Shown here in pieces: positions 12,595 through 37,440 of a DNA stretch of 64,000 nucleotides. The DNA comes from Atrina japonica (taxonomy: Eukaryota; Mollusca; Bivalvia; Pterioida; Pinnidae): positions 2,007,501-2,071,500 of the forward strand of contig BROG01000006.1 in assembly GCA_030159075.1 (NCBI GenBank), in the 5' to 3' direction. The position numbers and the translations under genes are program-made. The notes under the pieces were generated by a model that saw only the letters and a list, made by a program, of their open reading frames with translations, made no database searches and had not been told where the DNA came from. Numbering within the stretch: position 1 is the first letter of the stretch; every line of letters starts with the position of its first letter.

Positions 12595-12872
12595 TACTCT
12601 GTTTCACTAAGTGAAATGTTGAGTTGCCTTTTCGTTGGCGGTTGTTGAGACCGTACCAGTTGTAAAGAGGATTCGTTCCCCACGTATTTTATTTGGATTT
12701 GACTGTGGACTCAAGGCGAATGTGATCGGTTGACAGGGGGTGCTTACTCCTCCATGGCACCTGATCCCACCTCTTGTTTCCAGAGGTCCGTGTTTGTCCA
12801 TTTTTTCAGATCTGTATCTACATCCTGGACATCCTAAAGATTATACCTTGGTATCTTCAGATTTTTTTTATA
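12595..12872 (+). mobile_element. P-family retroelement 3' end
   Basis: It begins in the sequence CTGTTTCACTAAGTGAAATG, which follows the RT reading frame in the 41.3-kb copy, and continues through TCCTCCATGGCACCTGATCC and CCTGGACATCC to TGGTATCTTCAGATTTTTTT. 5'-truncated copy without RT. Confidence 0.85.
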
Positions 12873-13974
12873 TATCTGTATATTTAACATGTTAATACTT
12901 TATATAGTATTAAGTGTAGATTTAACAATATACGTACAGTACCTCGCCGTGTAACATTGCAGATCGATCTTAAAAAAATACAAATCAAATCGTAAATCAA
13001 TATAAAGTTGTTAAATTTTATTGATTTCTCTTCTTATAAAAAAAAACCAGTAATGTTCACAATAAATATTCCTGCATGTTTTCTGTTCATTATATTTGTT
13101 CATCATTCAACATCATTAACCATTTGAAAAGCATCTAAATACGATGAGTCACGATGCATATTAGAATTCACAGTCATTTACCATTCCATAGCATCATTCA
13201 TATCACATTTATCCAGCGTTTAATATGATGTAACAAACAATTCAAATTCTATTATTTGCGAAATAATTTGTAGAAAATCGTAAGAGATGTCGCGTAGCTT
13301 GGCATTGTTATATATTTAATGAATTTGAAAGCTAATTACTTCCTGTCTTTGGTTATCCTCGTCGTTTTACGATTATATAGAAGCCTTTCAATGCTACGAT
13401 CAATATGCATCCGTGCATAGTGATTAATGAATTTCTCATCTTTGGAAACGTCCATTTGCAAAGAAAATGTGCAGTCATAAGTCATCTATATTCTGATGCC
13501 GTGAATGGTGAGTGACGTAATAACATCATTACTGGAAAACGTTTTGTCGTTATTTGTTAGTTGGAATGTTAGATGGTTTATTTGACCAAGCATTGAAGAT
13601 TTGCTGTTAAGTACTTGGAAAAACGAAAATTGTGTGGGCAAAATGATGGTGTAAAAATATGACATGGAAAATACAGTTTTGAAAACATCCTTGAATATTG
13701 AACATGAAGCCGTCAATGTTGAAATGGTGTTTAATCAGAACATTAGAGAATTCCTTCGAATTTTAGTCAGAATGATTTATAGTCAATGGGGTTGTCACAA
13801 ACTGCATCCACGCCTTTAAAATTACACTTAATCAGGTACTTACATAGCCTTTACGCATAAAGAAGCGTATCGTTCATTTCATAGAATAGTGAATGTCCAC
13901 TTAGTATATTTGAACTGAACCACCAACAAGATTTGCGAAAGTCATCTAGATTTTGATATTGATACATACGTACA

Positions 13975-14420
13975 GTCAAACCCTGCTTTCAGCAGTCACT
14001 CAAGGGCAATTGAAAAAAGTGGCTGCAAAAGACAGGTGGCCTTTGGTCCTAGGTTAACAAAATTACAAGAAAATTGGTTGCAATTATGCAGTGTATAGAA
14101 ACACATAATTTCATATCATAATGTGAGATAGTTTGGTGTCAAAATTATCAGGTGTCAAAATCATGTACATTACAGTGCTGCACGGGTAACTGGTTTACAT
14201 GTTTTCTGATCATGTGATCAACCATCCTTGCAAAATGGCCACTGAAAATAATGTGATCAAGCATTTAGTGGTGTATATCTCTGGCTGTTGGTCACGCTAG
14301 ACAGGTAGCTGCTGGTTTAGATATGTTTATATAGTGAAACTGATTGGGAGAACACAAACTGGCCGTTGAGGAAGAGTTGCTGCTGAATACAGGTGACTGT
14401 TAAGGCAGGTTTGAGTATAT
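13975..14420. mobile_element. Possible foldback element with CAGTCAAACC ends
   Basis: The left end ACAGTCAAACCCTGCTTTC with AGCAGTCACTC is mirrored by GTGACTGTTAAGGCAGGTTTG at the right. The interior carries further CAGGTGGC/CAGGTAGC blocks. Ends are diverged. Confidence 0.5.
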
Positions 14421-15204
14421 TATCATGTGACCATTTTCACACCCTATCCCAAATCAACCAGTTTCATGACTTGTACCTGCACATCAGGTCGCGTTCAGGT
14501 TGCAGAGATGATATTCGATGAAGTTTGTAAATATATTGAAGTGAAAACAAAAACAATGTTTCTAATATTTCAACGACCCGATTATTAACTTAGATATGAG
14601 ATTCAGGTCAGTCACATAGTCATGTTTACCAGATACTTCAGTAAGTTCTCGCCACGAGACGGCGACCTTTCACACCGCGTAATTTTCAAAACAACTGGAA
14701 TATCGATGCTGCCGATGTGGACTACATTTATCTCAATCCCATATATGTATTTGGAATCCATTCTGATTTGTGATCTGCTGATATGAATTGCAATATTTAA
14801 ATGATATCATATATGTACAACACCATCTTTAGTCGGTATGATATAAAAACTATATGACCATATCCAAATATACATTTTTACAGTAGCAATGTAAATGAAG
14901 TATTTGAAACCCCATGTTTATTTTAGAAAACGGCAAATTATATATTATACATAATGTCAACATGACAAATAATTGCGAATTCTTAACGGGATGAGATCAG
15001 GTGTCTGGAAGGATTCAGGAGAATATACATTTATTATACCTTATTAATAAAACATAGTCAAGAATTGGTTGAGAGCCGTCACGTGTCAGGGAGACTACAC
15101 GTCATATCTCCCTCGCGTGCGTCATGTCTTCCTCATGCTAAAAACCATTGCAGCTTATTCGACATTCTTTATTGATTCTGTATTTCGATATGATAAACAA
15201 CTTA

Positions 15205-15325
15205 TTGCCCTGGTTATAGGGCAACATGAGGATTGGTTTGCCCGCGGCTTCGCCCTCGGGAAATATGACTTGCCTTGAGTAAACAAATCCTCATGTCTTC
15301 CTGTAACCAGGACAATAAATGTATA
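15205..15325. mobile_element. Palindromic element, copy a
   Basis: ATTGCCCTGGTTATAGGGCAA..CATGAGGATT is mirrored by AATCCTCATGTCTTCCTGTAA..CCAGGACAATAAAT, with a short GC-rich centre (GCCCGCGGCTTCGCCC). Confidence 0.7.
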
Positions 15326-15330
15326 GTATT

Positions 15331-15465
15331 GCCCTGGCTGTAGGGAGATATAGGGATTTGTTTATCACAGCCAAGTCATATTTCTTTGGAACTGAGGGGA
15401 ATATGACTTCAGACGGTTAAACAAATCTTCATGTCTCCCTACAATCTGGGTAATAAATTGTTTAT
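15331..15465. mobile_element. Palindromic element, copy b (tandem to copy a)
   Basis: ATTGCCCTGGCTGTAGGGAG..ATTTGTTTA is mirrored by TAAACAAATCTTCATG..TCCCTACAATCTGGGTAATAAAT. It is the same family as copy a, placed directly behind it. Further remnants with GGGCAATAAT lie near 16040. Confidence 0.65.
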
Positions 15466-16204
15466 TTAACCGATATGAACAACTCGAAAAAAAATAAACA
15501 GCTACCATTAATGTTTCAAGAATATTTCATTCAAAACAACATAGGGAAGAAATATGACAGGGAAAATGGAGCGCGTGAGGGGGACTTGACGTTTCTGTTC
15601 CTGGTCACGTGAATATGTCCAATAATGATTAATCTAACATAGAGGTATAAAAACGGTTTATTCAATGAATATTATAAACATGACACCAAAGTTATGGTTT
15701 TTCAAATTAAAAAAAGGTATACTACAACAAATGCTCAAGATGCTCATTTCTGTCAAGTTGAGGTCAGCTGAGGTCAGAAACAAAAAGTGTTATAATACTA
15801 GACCAAAAACTAAATACATGTATTTCCAAATTGGTCCAAGAGTAACCACTGTAATATATGACTTTCTTAGCATTAGAAGAGTTTAGAATTTAAATAGAGC
15901 TATCCATTCCAATATGCCACTCGTGGAAAACGTGGGAGAATGTTATAAATTACAATATATAAAGATGGTTTATGTTTGGCAGAGCCCTCGGGTTATATAA
16001 CACATCTCGGGTGGACAAATATTCTTATCAACCCAAAACAAGGGCAATAATTGTATAGTAATCACATCAAACCTGTATCTCACTTTGATCCCATTTTTTT
16101 CAGTGCATCAATATTTCAAAGGTACGAAATCTAACATTGCTAGAGGAGACTTCAGTAACGGACATCATCGTAATTACCAACATTATAACATTACCAACTT
16201 TGAC

Positions 16205-16364
16205 CGCCGGTGTCATATAGAAGAAGAGAATCCCACAGGAAAGTTTTCTTTATAGAAAATATACCTCTCCCCCGGAAAGAATACTATAAAGAAAACTTTC
16301 CTCCATGGGGGAAACTTTTCTATATAGAACATTTCCGAGAAAGTTTTTTTGTATAACACCGGCG
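16205..16364. mobile_element. Foldback element, about 160 bp
   Basis: Outer arms CGCCGGTGTCATA and GTATAACACCGGCG are inverted. An inner perfect 18-bp inverted repeat GGAAAGTTTTCTTTATAG lies at 16238-16255 and 16284-16301. No coding capacity. Confidence 0.75.
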
Positions 16365-18012
16365 ACAGATTTGATGCATCTCTTGTACATTTTCTAAGTC
16401 GACCATTTTTTTCCATTAGAAGCTTGGGGTCGAAGCTCAATTTCTCGACCAAATAATGCACTTGGAACACTGTTGTTTATTTACCTGGTTAATCAACCAC
16501 AGGATCGTTTAAACAATCGTTTGAGAGTGGTGTAACAACATCAGATACTGTAGAAATGCTATTCATAAGGATATCCCAAGAACATTATGAATACTAAGCA
16601 AACACGAATCTCTTTGGAAAACCCAATGGCGGGAACGGGTGTCTAAGAGGTGTTAACAAATATGTTACTATTTTCTAAACTGTATTGACATTGTTTCTGC
16701 AATAAAATGAGTCGAGTGTTCAAATGTCACACGTGTATATTTAATTATACAAGCTGCGGCACAGTTGCGTTGAAGAATTGATAAATAAAAATCGTTACCT
16801 CTCAATCAGTAAGTATTTTAACTAAATAAAGATGAATATATGGGTACTTGTGTCATTTTGTAAATTTAATTGTGGTTTCAATTCAATTGACAAAACAAGG
16901 ACATATACGGGAGAAAGTCATTTCGACTGGCCTTTAACGTTGCAGACAATTGCATTTTCAAAAGACACTTTCTTTTTTGTTCCATTTTTTCCTTTTTTAA
17001 ATTTCCAATATCCGTATATTACAAATATTCCTGCATTCAAAATATTTGATTTCGAACAATTGAGAGTGCAACTAAAGGGCATATTTGTAGACTTATATAT
17101 TGCTTTTATATCTAGTTTACAATATATTATGTGGGCACATAATTGCTAACAAGCACGGATGTTTTCGAAAACGTATATTAGACTTCATTTTTCTAGAACT
17201 AAAGAATATTCATTACAAAGAACATTCAATGCAAAATTCAAAATGTATTATAGATTCTGTATAAATTCAGTACTTTGGTCTAAAAACAGAAGATTTGTGT
17301 CTCTGGATTATTTGTTCTCCAGAAAATATTTAATGGTCATTGATTCTTAATACTCAGAAGAATACAGGAAAAGGAAAAAAAGAAGATGTATATGAAAAGA
17401 AAGATCGTTACCCCGTGTCCTTCCGACAACATTCTACATAATGCTCTTGTAGTCCTTATTGAAAACGTATATCATTTCAGTCTGCACTTTTTGCATACTC
17501 AAGCACAGCACAACAATAGTAAGATATTCCACTTTTCCACAAAGTATGGTAATTATACGTACATCAAATTTGTCAAATCACAATTTTTTTTGTAAATTAA
17601 TTTCGTGTTTTGTTGATTAAAACCATGATCCATCCACCAGCAATGTTAATTACTCGAAATATGATATGGAGGGTTCAAAAGTACAGTAGCATACCTGGGG
17701 CATTTTAGATGAAAATATTCTGACCTCTGACCGACCAAAGGATCACGAAGCGGTCTTAGACTTTGATCAAGATAAAAATTCTGTGTTTTTCTGTGTATCA
17801 ATGACTTCGGTGTAACAAGTGGCCATCTGCGAATGTTTTAACTGAAAAACAAGACAATACCCACCCGATCCCTTTACTGAGCCATGAAGTATGCAAAGTT
17901 GGTTCGCTAGCTGTTGTTGGAAAATTAATAAAGTTTTAATTAGAAAGGTTGATATTGGTCAATAAGCATTACTCGAATATTGCTTTGTGATTTGGACCCA
18001 TTTTTATTTAAA

Positions 18013-18118
<106 letters not shown>

Positions 18119-18959
18119 AACATGCTATTTGCATCCACATAATCAATTACAGTTCTCATATATTTGGCAACCGAAAAAGGTTCTGTAAGTGCAAAATCAT
18201 AATTTCTAAACATTGGAATACAAAGTAACTTATACATTATATATACTGCATACCTGTATACCTGAAATGTTTAAGCTAGATAATTGAAGCACAAAAATAC
18301 ATGATATCCTGAGACAAAGGTGATTTAAGGTAAATTTAAGACGTGGTTAATATGATTTCTGTCGTAAAAAGAGCGAAAAAGAACGTGTGTAAAACATTCT
18401 AGACATACAGTGCATATACACGTTTTTCGGTTGAAACATGTGACATTCATTCAATGTCAAGGTAAGCTATACAAAGTAAATAGCTAAAACTATTATGCAT
18501 ATTTAAATTTCGATGAAGTATCTTAATTGTTGTCTTGATAAGACTTTAGAGAAAGTTTAACATCGCCCACACATAATAAAAGAAAACTAATTGAGAATAA
18601 GTAGAAAAGTTGATTAAACTCTGAGGTATTATCACATTGTCTCTATCATCGACTTTTAATATCAGTGACTAAGACATGGCCTAGCTTCATCTGTAATTTT
18701 TATCAAATGTGAATTTTTATTCACGTAAACGTAAGTTTCAATATTGGTGCTCAGAATGTTACGCTTAATTATATTTAAAAGAAGTGTAGAAAGTCAATAG
18801 AATGACGTGTAGTCTAGTTCACGTGTTCCATGAAAGAAGAAATTAAACAGGATTCCTGCGAGATATGATTGGCTTTTGACATTTCATCGATTTTACTCTA
18901 AGCTAAGAACACACGCACAATTTCAAGATATCAATAATTTCGGAAACGGTTTAAGAAAG

Positions 18960-32187
<13,228 letters not shown>

Positions 32188-32217
32188 TTGATATTAGTTT
32201 TCTTGGTACAGCGATAA

Positions 32218-32275
32218 ATATTTAAATAAAAAAGTGTAGAACATCACAATTTCTTTCTTTCTTTCTTTAATCCGT
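32218..32275 (-). repeat. 58-bp inverted repeat, arm 1
   Basis: Reading the minus strand: ACGGATTAAAGAAAG, more GAAA units, TTGTGATGTTCTACAC, TTTTTTATTTAAATAT. Identical to 32737-32794 on the plus strand. Confidence 0.95.
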
Positions 32276-32308
32276 GAGCGCTTTCACCATCGTGGTTCTT
32301 CAGACGGA
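32271..32308 (-). ncRNA. Hammerhead ribozyme motif (Penelope-like element)
   Basis: Minus-strand parts are consecutive: helix I strand UCCGU; core CUGAAGA (position 7 is free in hammerheads); helix II ACCA-CGA-UGGU; GAA; helix III AGC-GCU with no loop; cleavage base C; helix I return ACGGA. All invariant core bases are present. The AGCGCU segment is self-complementary, so it could close helix III between two molecules, as described for minimal ribozymes of Penelope-like elements. Predicted cleavage lies between the bases at 32276 and 32275. Confidence 0.8.
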
Positions 32309-32438
32309 AACTGTAGTTACTAACAGCTACTATTGTTTATTGTTAAATGACGTTCTAGTGACGTCACGCGGTAGCAATAATTTTTACAGAATTATATATT
32401 AAATATATATATTATATAAATCATATAAATTATTTAAA

Positions 32439-32736
32439 TTATTTTCTGTTAAGTTCTGGATCGAATATTTTGATAAAATAGTCTTCTTTTGCTTTTCTGA
32501 GATTTTCGTTATCATTCCACATTTTATAAAAAGGAAAAATTTTGAATTTTCCTTTTCCACAGTTAGCAAAATGTTCACTGCAGGGAGTATTTCGGACACT
32601 TGGGTCCCTAATTTGTTGTTTATGAACTCTTACTCTTGCATTTAATTTTCCCGATTGTCCAATGTAATTTTCCCCGCATGTCGGACATGTTGCACAATAT
32701 ATTATATTTAGCGATTTACAGTTCATGGTGGCATTC

Positions 32737-32738
<2 letters not shown>
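32439..32738 (-). pseudogene. GIY-YIG endonuclease domain of a Penelope-like retroelement (5'-truncated)
   Basis: About 98 open codons end in a stop at 32439. In order: IIYCATCPTC (IIY in the GIY place, with a zinc-binding-like CATCPTC), ENYIGQSG (YIG), LNARVRVHKQQI (conserved R and H), PCSEHFANC, and RKAKEDYFIKIF with the catalytic-site E, then DPELN. This is the C-terminal nuclease domain that Penelope-like elements add to their reverse transcriptase to nick target DNA. The RT part is missing: the frame starts at the junction with the inverted copy at 32737, so this fragment cannot be autonomous. Confidence 0.85.
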
Positions 32739-32980
<242 letters not shown>

Positions 32981-33563
32981 TATAGATATCATTCCTAAAT
33001 CCTAACTTCAAAAGAAATTATCATGCTTGAAAACTAGGTTTTTAGTACTGATCTTGACGACGATTTCACTGTTGGAACTGCTCATGATTACAAAATATTT
33101 ACACCGACAATGACCGAGGCCCGAAGTCACCAAATTTACTCAATACTCAAATTCAACTAACACTATATGATTTTAAAATTGAAACGCACAATGTTTATGT
33201 TGCACCTTGATATTGCTGTATGTTTAACAAAACCCAAGAAATACATAACAATAGTATGAGTGAGGAGCCTCTTTTCAAGCGTCTACCTGATAAAGATTTC
33301 AATGTTACATACAGACGACAACAACAATATAGCACCAGTTTAATTTTTCTTGTAAAGAAATATGGAAATTAAATAATATGAAGTAAGATAACCAGAATTC
33401 ACTTTTATCAACATTGGAATTATTCAGTGCTATATTTGTCTTGTTTTAAAATTTAATCAAGAAACAAATATGCACTGTGTCACACTCTAATGGCTAAAAC
33501 AAGAACCGCATTTATACTGATCATTAGAAGATGTTTACTGTTTGAGACATAACGCTACATACT

Positions 33564-33830
33564 TTAATATTCTGATAATTTTGAACTTCCGATGACTTCA
33601 AAAGTTTCCGATCTTTTCCGGATATGAATATTATGGTAAGGTTCATACTTCTTGATTCGCGTTTCGGAATACTGAATGTAAACGCGGTCCGTGTTGTTTA
33701 TTTCTATTTGACCAGACAGTAAACATTGTAAACATGTATTTATCTTCGGGATCACGACTTGAATTGTCAACATAGACATTTCTAACGTGAAAGGGAAGAG
33801 GATTATCCTGTCACATGATCGGCATGGCAA
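33564..33830 (-). CDS. Candidate terminal exon of unknown gene
   Basis: The minus-strand frame is open from an acceptor-like GGTTTAG or ATTTTAG just upstream to a TAA at 33564, about 88 codons. It includes CLQCLLSGQIEINNTDRVYI and ends ETFEVIGSSKLSEY. The pattern G-x-I-x-I-x-x-x-D-R-V resembles late strands of TNF/C1q-type domains, but the likeness is weak and no partner exon was found. It could be chance in AT-rich DNA. Confidence 0.25.
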   Translation of the reverse strand: MPCRSCDRIILFPFTLEMSMLTIQVVIPKINTCLQCLLSGQIEINNTDRVYIQYSETRIKKYEPYHNIHIRKRSETFEVIGSSKLSEY

Positions 33831-35660
33831 TACTAAAATCTAAACCGGAACTGATGTTTGCACTGTAAACAAACATGGTGGACGACGGGAATTTATCTCA
33901 GGAAGACAGAGACTGAAAAGCAAATTAAGGCCAAAAAGAAGATTAAATCGTTTTTTTGTGGATAAAATCATTGAACATCCTTATTTCTATGTATTCTATG
34001 ACGTAAAGTTTCACCACTGCCTGACGTCTATTTGTCTCTCTGTCCATTTCTCTGGGTGCAGTTTTATTATTGAGAAGAATGGTCATAACGGTCTTATTAT
34101 ATGATGCCTATTATATGTTTAACGTACAGGAAAGTCAATGTATAATATTCAAGGTCACATTCAAGGTCAAATGGTGGTATAATCTTCGATTAAAACTTTT
34201 TTACAGTGCCCGAATTAATAAGATCCTGATAACATACCACATCATGACTTTCTATTATACTTTATTGTTTTGGAAAAAGTGTATTTTGTAATTTATAATT
34301 GCTTTTTCAGAATATATTTAGTAGTTATTAAAAAAAGATAATTCAGGAAAGGGGCATAACTCTTGCATATAGAAATACCCCTTATATACCATTAGATGTG
34401 CCAGATTATTAAGTATGTCAATTTCTACATTCATAATAAATTAGTATGCATAGAATAAGAAAAAGATAAATGGTTATTTTTGTACATTCAAGGATTCGTC
34501 CTCCTAATCATGCCACAGACTTGAAGTTTTATAACCTATTATTAATGCAACTATATACATACCAATGCCATTAAATGAACAGAATAAAATTGTAAGTGTT
34601 TGAGCAAAACTTTGCTATTCGCATACACGTTTTGTTCCTGGCAATTATATGGTTAGATCAACTTGACAATTTTAATGAAAAAACATTATAAATCACTATT
34701 TCTATATTGGCTTTCCATAAGTTAACGTGGAACATAAGCAGGTGTTCTACGGATACCCTTGCTCTGTTTCAACCCGGTGCTCCTCAAACTTGGATGCAAT
34801 TTTTCAAACACAATGAATAATATTTCTCTGTGAATAGAAAGAATTGATAATTCTGACTTTCAGAAATTATGTGAAATATCAATTTCCACTGGGAGTTCAC
34901 CATCTTTGTTTTAGAAGGCACAAAACAATATCAATAAGCGTACTAAAACGGTATAATTATATTCACAGATTATTTAAAAGGACAATAGCTGTGTTTACCA
35001 AACATTTACAGCTAAACTTGATGTAGCGAATTCCTGTTGACGTTCATTAAAAATCGTTGTAAGGCGTGATTCATGATACATTTATAGCGAATTCGTAACT
35101 TATATATAACGAATTCGTGATAAAATTATTTTAGCTTAATAACTTTAAATAAAACTTCCACTAAAACATGAATATCTACGCTTGCGTTATCTTAATAATG
35201 GTGACTTTTTCAGAGGAAAATGTTTTATTCAATTTATTCGTATACAATTATTTATATTTATTGATAAAACGAATGGTATTATATCTATGAAATAAAAAAA
35301 ATGTCGCTGTGGGAAATTTAACCCTAATCACACGGTCGAAAATGATTTGAATATTCCACTACAGTATCTGATACTTACTGGGATTTACAGAAACAAAACG
35401 GAAAATATGTTACATTAATGTGTTGGAATTCAGCGATATCATTATTCTCTTGATTCTTAAATTATAATGTAACAAGTATACATACGATAAAATAAAAGTA
35501 AATGACATTGCAATTATTTGTTATTTAGAATCACCAAACTTTGTTATTTTGAATAACCAAAATATTTTTGTATAGAGTATCAAGGAATCCATCGTGGAAA
35601 TTTAATTTCACTTCGCCATAGCAGTAAATTCGCTAAATCCGTCTTTGTTACATTATATAA
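33831..35660. other. No feature seen
   Basis: AT-rich sequence without a supported exon. A frame at 34857-35026 lies behind an acceptor-like CTTTCAG but has no recognisable domain. Confidence 0.4.
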
Positions 35661-35667
35661 AACATCT

Positions 35668-36590
35668 CAGATATCAAAGTATAAATCAATAGAATGTCCA
35701 TGACTTACATACAAATCCAGTAAAAATGGATAAACACGGACCTCTGGAAACCAAGAGGTGGGATCAGGTGTCATTGGGAGTAAGCATCCCCTGTCGACCG
35801 GTCACACCCGCTGTGAGTCCACAGTTTAGCCCAATGAAATACGTGAGGAGTGAATCTTCGTCACAATTGGTACAGACGTTTCAACAACCGACAACGAAAA
35901 GGCAACTCAACATTTCACTTAATGAAACAAGTAATCCCAAACAAGACTATTATACCGACCATAAAATTTGCGGAACGTTGACATTAAACGCGGTTTTCGA
36001 TATCCCTGTGTCAATAATTTGTCAGTGAGTAGTTTATCTCTGTATATGAAATCTTCATATGTTGTACACGCCCTGGCATACTGGATCATTTGTGAAATAT
36101 AAACTCCATATGCGGGTGACTGGGGGATATTACTACTTAAATGTGGAAAATTTACGATGGGAAAGTAGAAATCGTCTATATTAAGTAAAATGTCTAAGTG
36201 TGAAGCGTGTGTGCTTCTGTTGTATCTTTAATTTCTAGTTCGCGGGGATATATCACATTGACATATGTATGAAAATTGTCATTATTAATTGACAAAACGT
36301 CGTCGATATATCTAAATGTCAAATTAAAGGACACCGCTAACTTTTTCTTCTTTTGATTCAGCAGTTTCTGAATGAAGTCAGCTTTGTATGAATAAAGGAA
36401 AAGAAATTCCAGCATGTTTTTTATATCAACTTCAGTGTATTTATGTGTAGAATCAGAGTGGTGTTTGACAAAATAAGTATCCTGATAGCCAATCACTAGA
36501 TATATAAATTATATCAACTTCAGTGTATTTGTGTGTAGAATCAGAGTGTGTTTGACAAAATAAGTATTTTTTTTTTTGGGGGGGGGGGTC
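35668..36590 (-). mobile_element. P-family retroelement with RT remnant
   Basis: Minus strand: DTYFVKHHSDSTHKYTEVD, FLYSYKADFIQKLL, then FRYIDDVLSINN (the RT catalytic YxDD box, about 36297-36312) and IYPRELEIKDTTE, followed by the shared 3' region ending at CAGATACC near 35670. Relative to the 41.3-kb copy, the stretch between MLEFL and FLYSY (including GIPMGTNCAP) is deleted. The frame breaks soon after the YIDD box. It is related to the reverse transcriptases of Penelope-like or other non-LTR elements; the exact clade is uncertain. Confidence 0.85.
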
Positions 36591-36654
36591 ATCAAATATT
36601 TCGTATATCTTTGTTGTTGATATTCTGCACATTTTTAAAGCAAAAGAGCCGGCA

Positions 36655-36907
36655 TGGCTCTGTATCGTCAGGTCGTGAGTTCGAGTCCCGTCGGCGGCAG
36701 GTTGGTTTCCTGTCTTTCGGGTGAGACAGTAAAACCTGGAGGTCCTGTGTCACAGTAGGTGTAGGCACGTTAATGAACCCTCACTGTTCAATGACCATAA
36801 GTGCCGAGCATAGGCCAAAATTTGAAGCCCTTCATTGGCATGTGGTGACGACTCCATATGAGTGAAATATTCTTGAGTGGGACGTTAAACAACAATAAAC
36901 AAACAAA
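36655..36907 (+). mobile_element. tRNA-derived SINE (family S), plus strand
   Basis: CTGTATCGTCAGGTCGTGAG, B-box GAGTTCGAGTCCC, GTAGGCACGTTAATGAACCC, AAGCCCTTCATTGGCATG, GAGTGGGACGTTAAAC and a (CAAA)-like tail. The 5' A-box part is truncated. Confidence 0.9.
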
Positions 36908-37089
36908 CATTTAAAACAAAATAATGGTTACTGTTCCTTCGTCAAGAACTTGGTATATGAAAAACAAGACGCAATTCTCAAGACACTTAAAAGCGAGATC
37001 CCGTGAACACTTAATCCATTGGTGCCGGTCTATAATATAGGTCAAATTTTGTGACACTTCAAAAGCTTTTGTTATATCCATGTAAGCGA

Positions 37090-37440
37090 AATGCTAGTGG
37101 TGTGTAAAACGACAATAATAATAATAATGCCGTCTGCTTCTAAAGTTGGTGGATCTATAATGAAGATTCGAAATTCCAAGAACATTAGAATACGACACAT
37201 TCGAGTTTACAACGGTCTTCACACGAAGAACAATTGTAAACCCCAGAAGGAATGGGACCAGGTGTCCGGAATGAGTCAGCGTCCCCTGTTAGTATACCAA
37301 ATCCGTCGCTATGTTCCACGAAAAAGGTCGGTGAGAAGGTCAGGTTCGGTGAAAAGGTCAAGCTGTGAAGAGTTAAATAAGTATCACGAGAATCAATTTC
37401 TTGTTGCGATTACGGGCACCACTTTTAGTGAATAAAAATT
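37090..37440. mobile_element. Distant relative of the P-family 3' end
   Basis: AATTGTAAACCCCAGAAGG, ATGGGACCAGGTGTCCGG and GTCAGCGTCCCCTGTTAG keep the order and spacing of the P-family blocks (GGGATCAGGTGCCATGG, GTAAGCATCCCCTG) with many changes. Another trace is at 14990-15025. Confidence 0.35.

Noticed and set aside
12607..12801. Similar open frames antisense to the P-family 3' end (also at 35726 and 56145), ending VSTTANEKATQHFT
   Set aside because: The frame differs between copies in the N-terminal half, so the likeness comes from DNA-level similarity of a 3' untranslated region, not from a conserved protein.
13486..13716. Minus-strand frame ending DVITSLTIHGIRI
   Set aside because: Beta-rich pattern only; no acceptor in the right place and no partner exon.
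34844..35026. Frame after CTTTCAG ending LQLNLM, at first read as another TNF-like end
   Set aside because: The match is only a loose hydrophobic pattern; no shared motif with the two better TNF-like exons.
36960..37090. Minus-strand stretch YMDITKAFEVSQNL resembling an RT motif
   Set aside because: One motif only, with no supporting RT blocks on either side; too weak to call.
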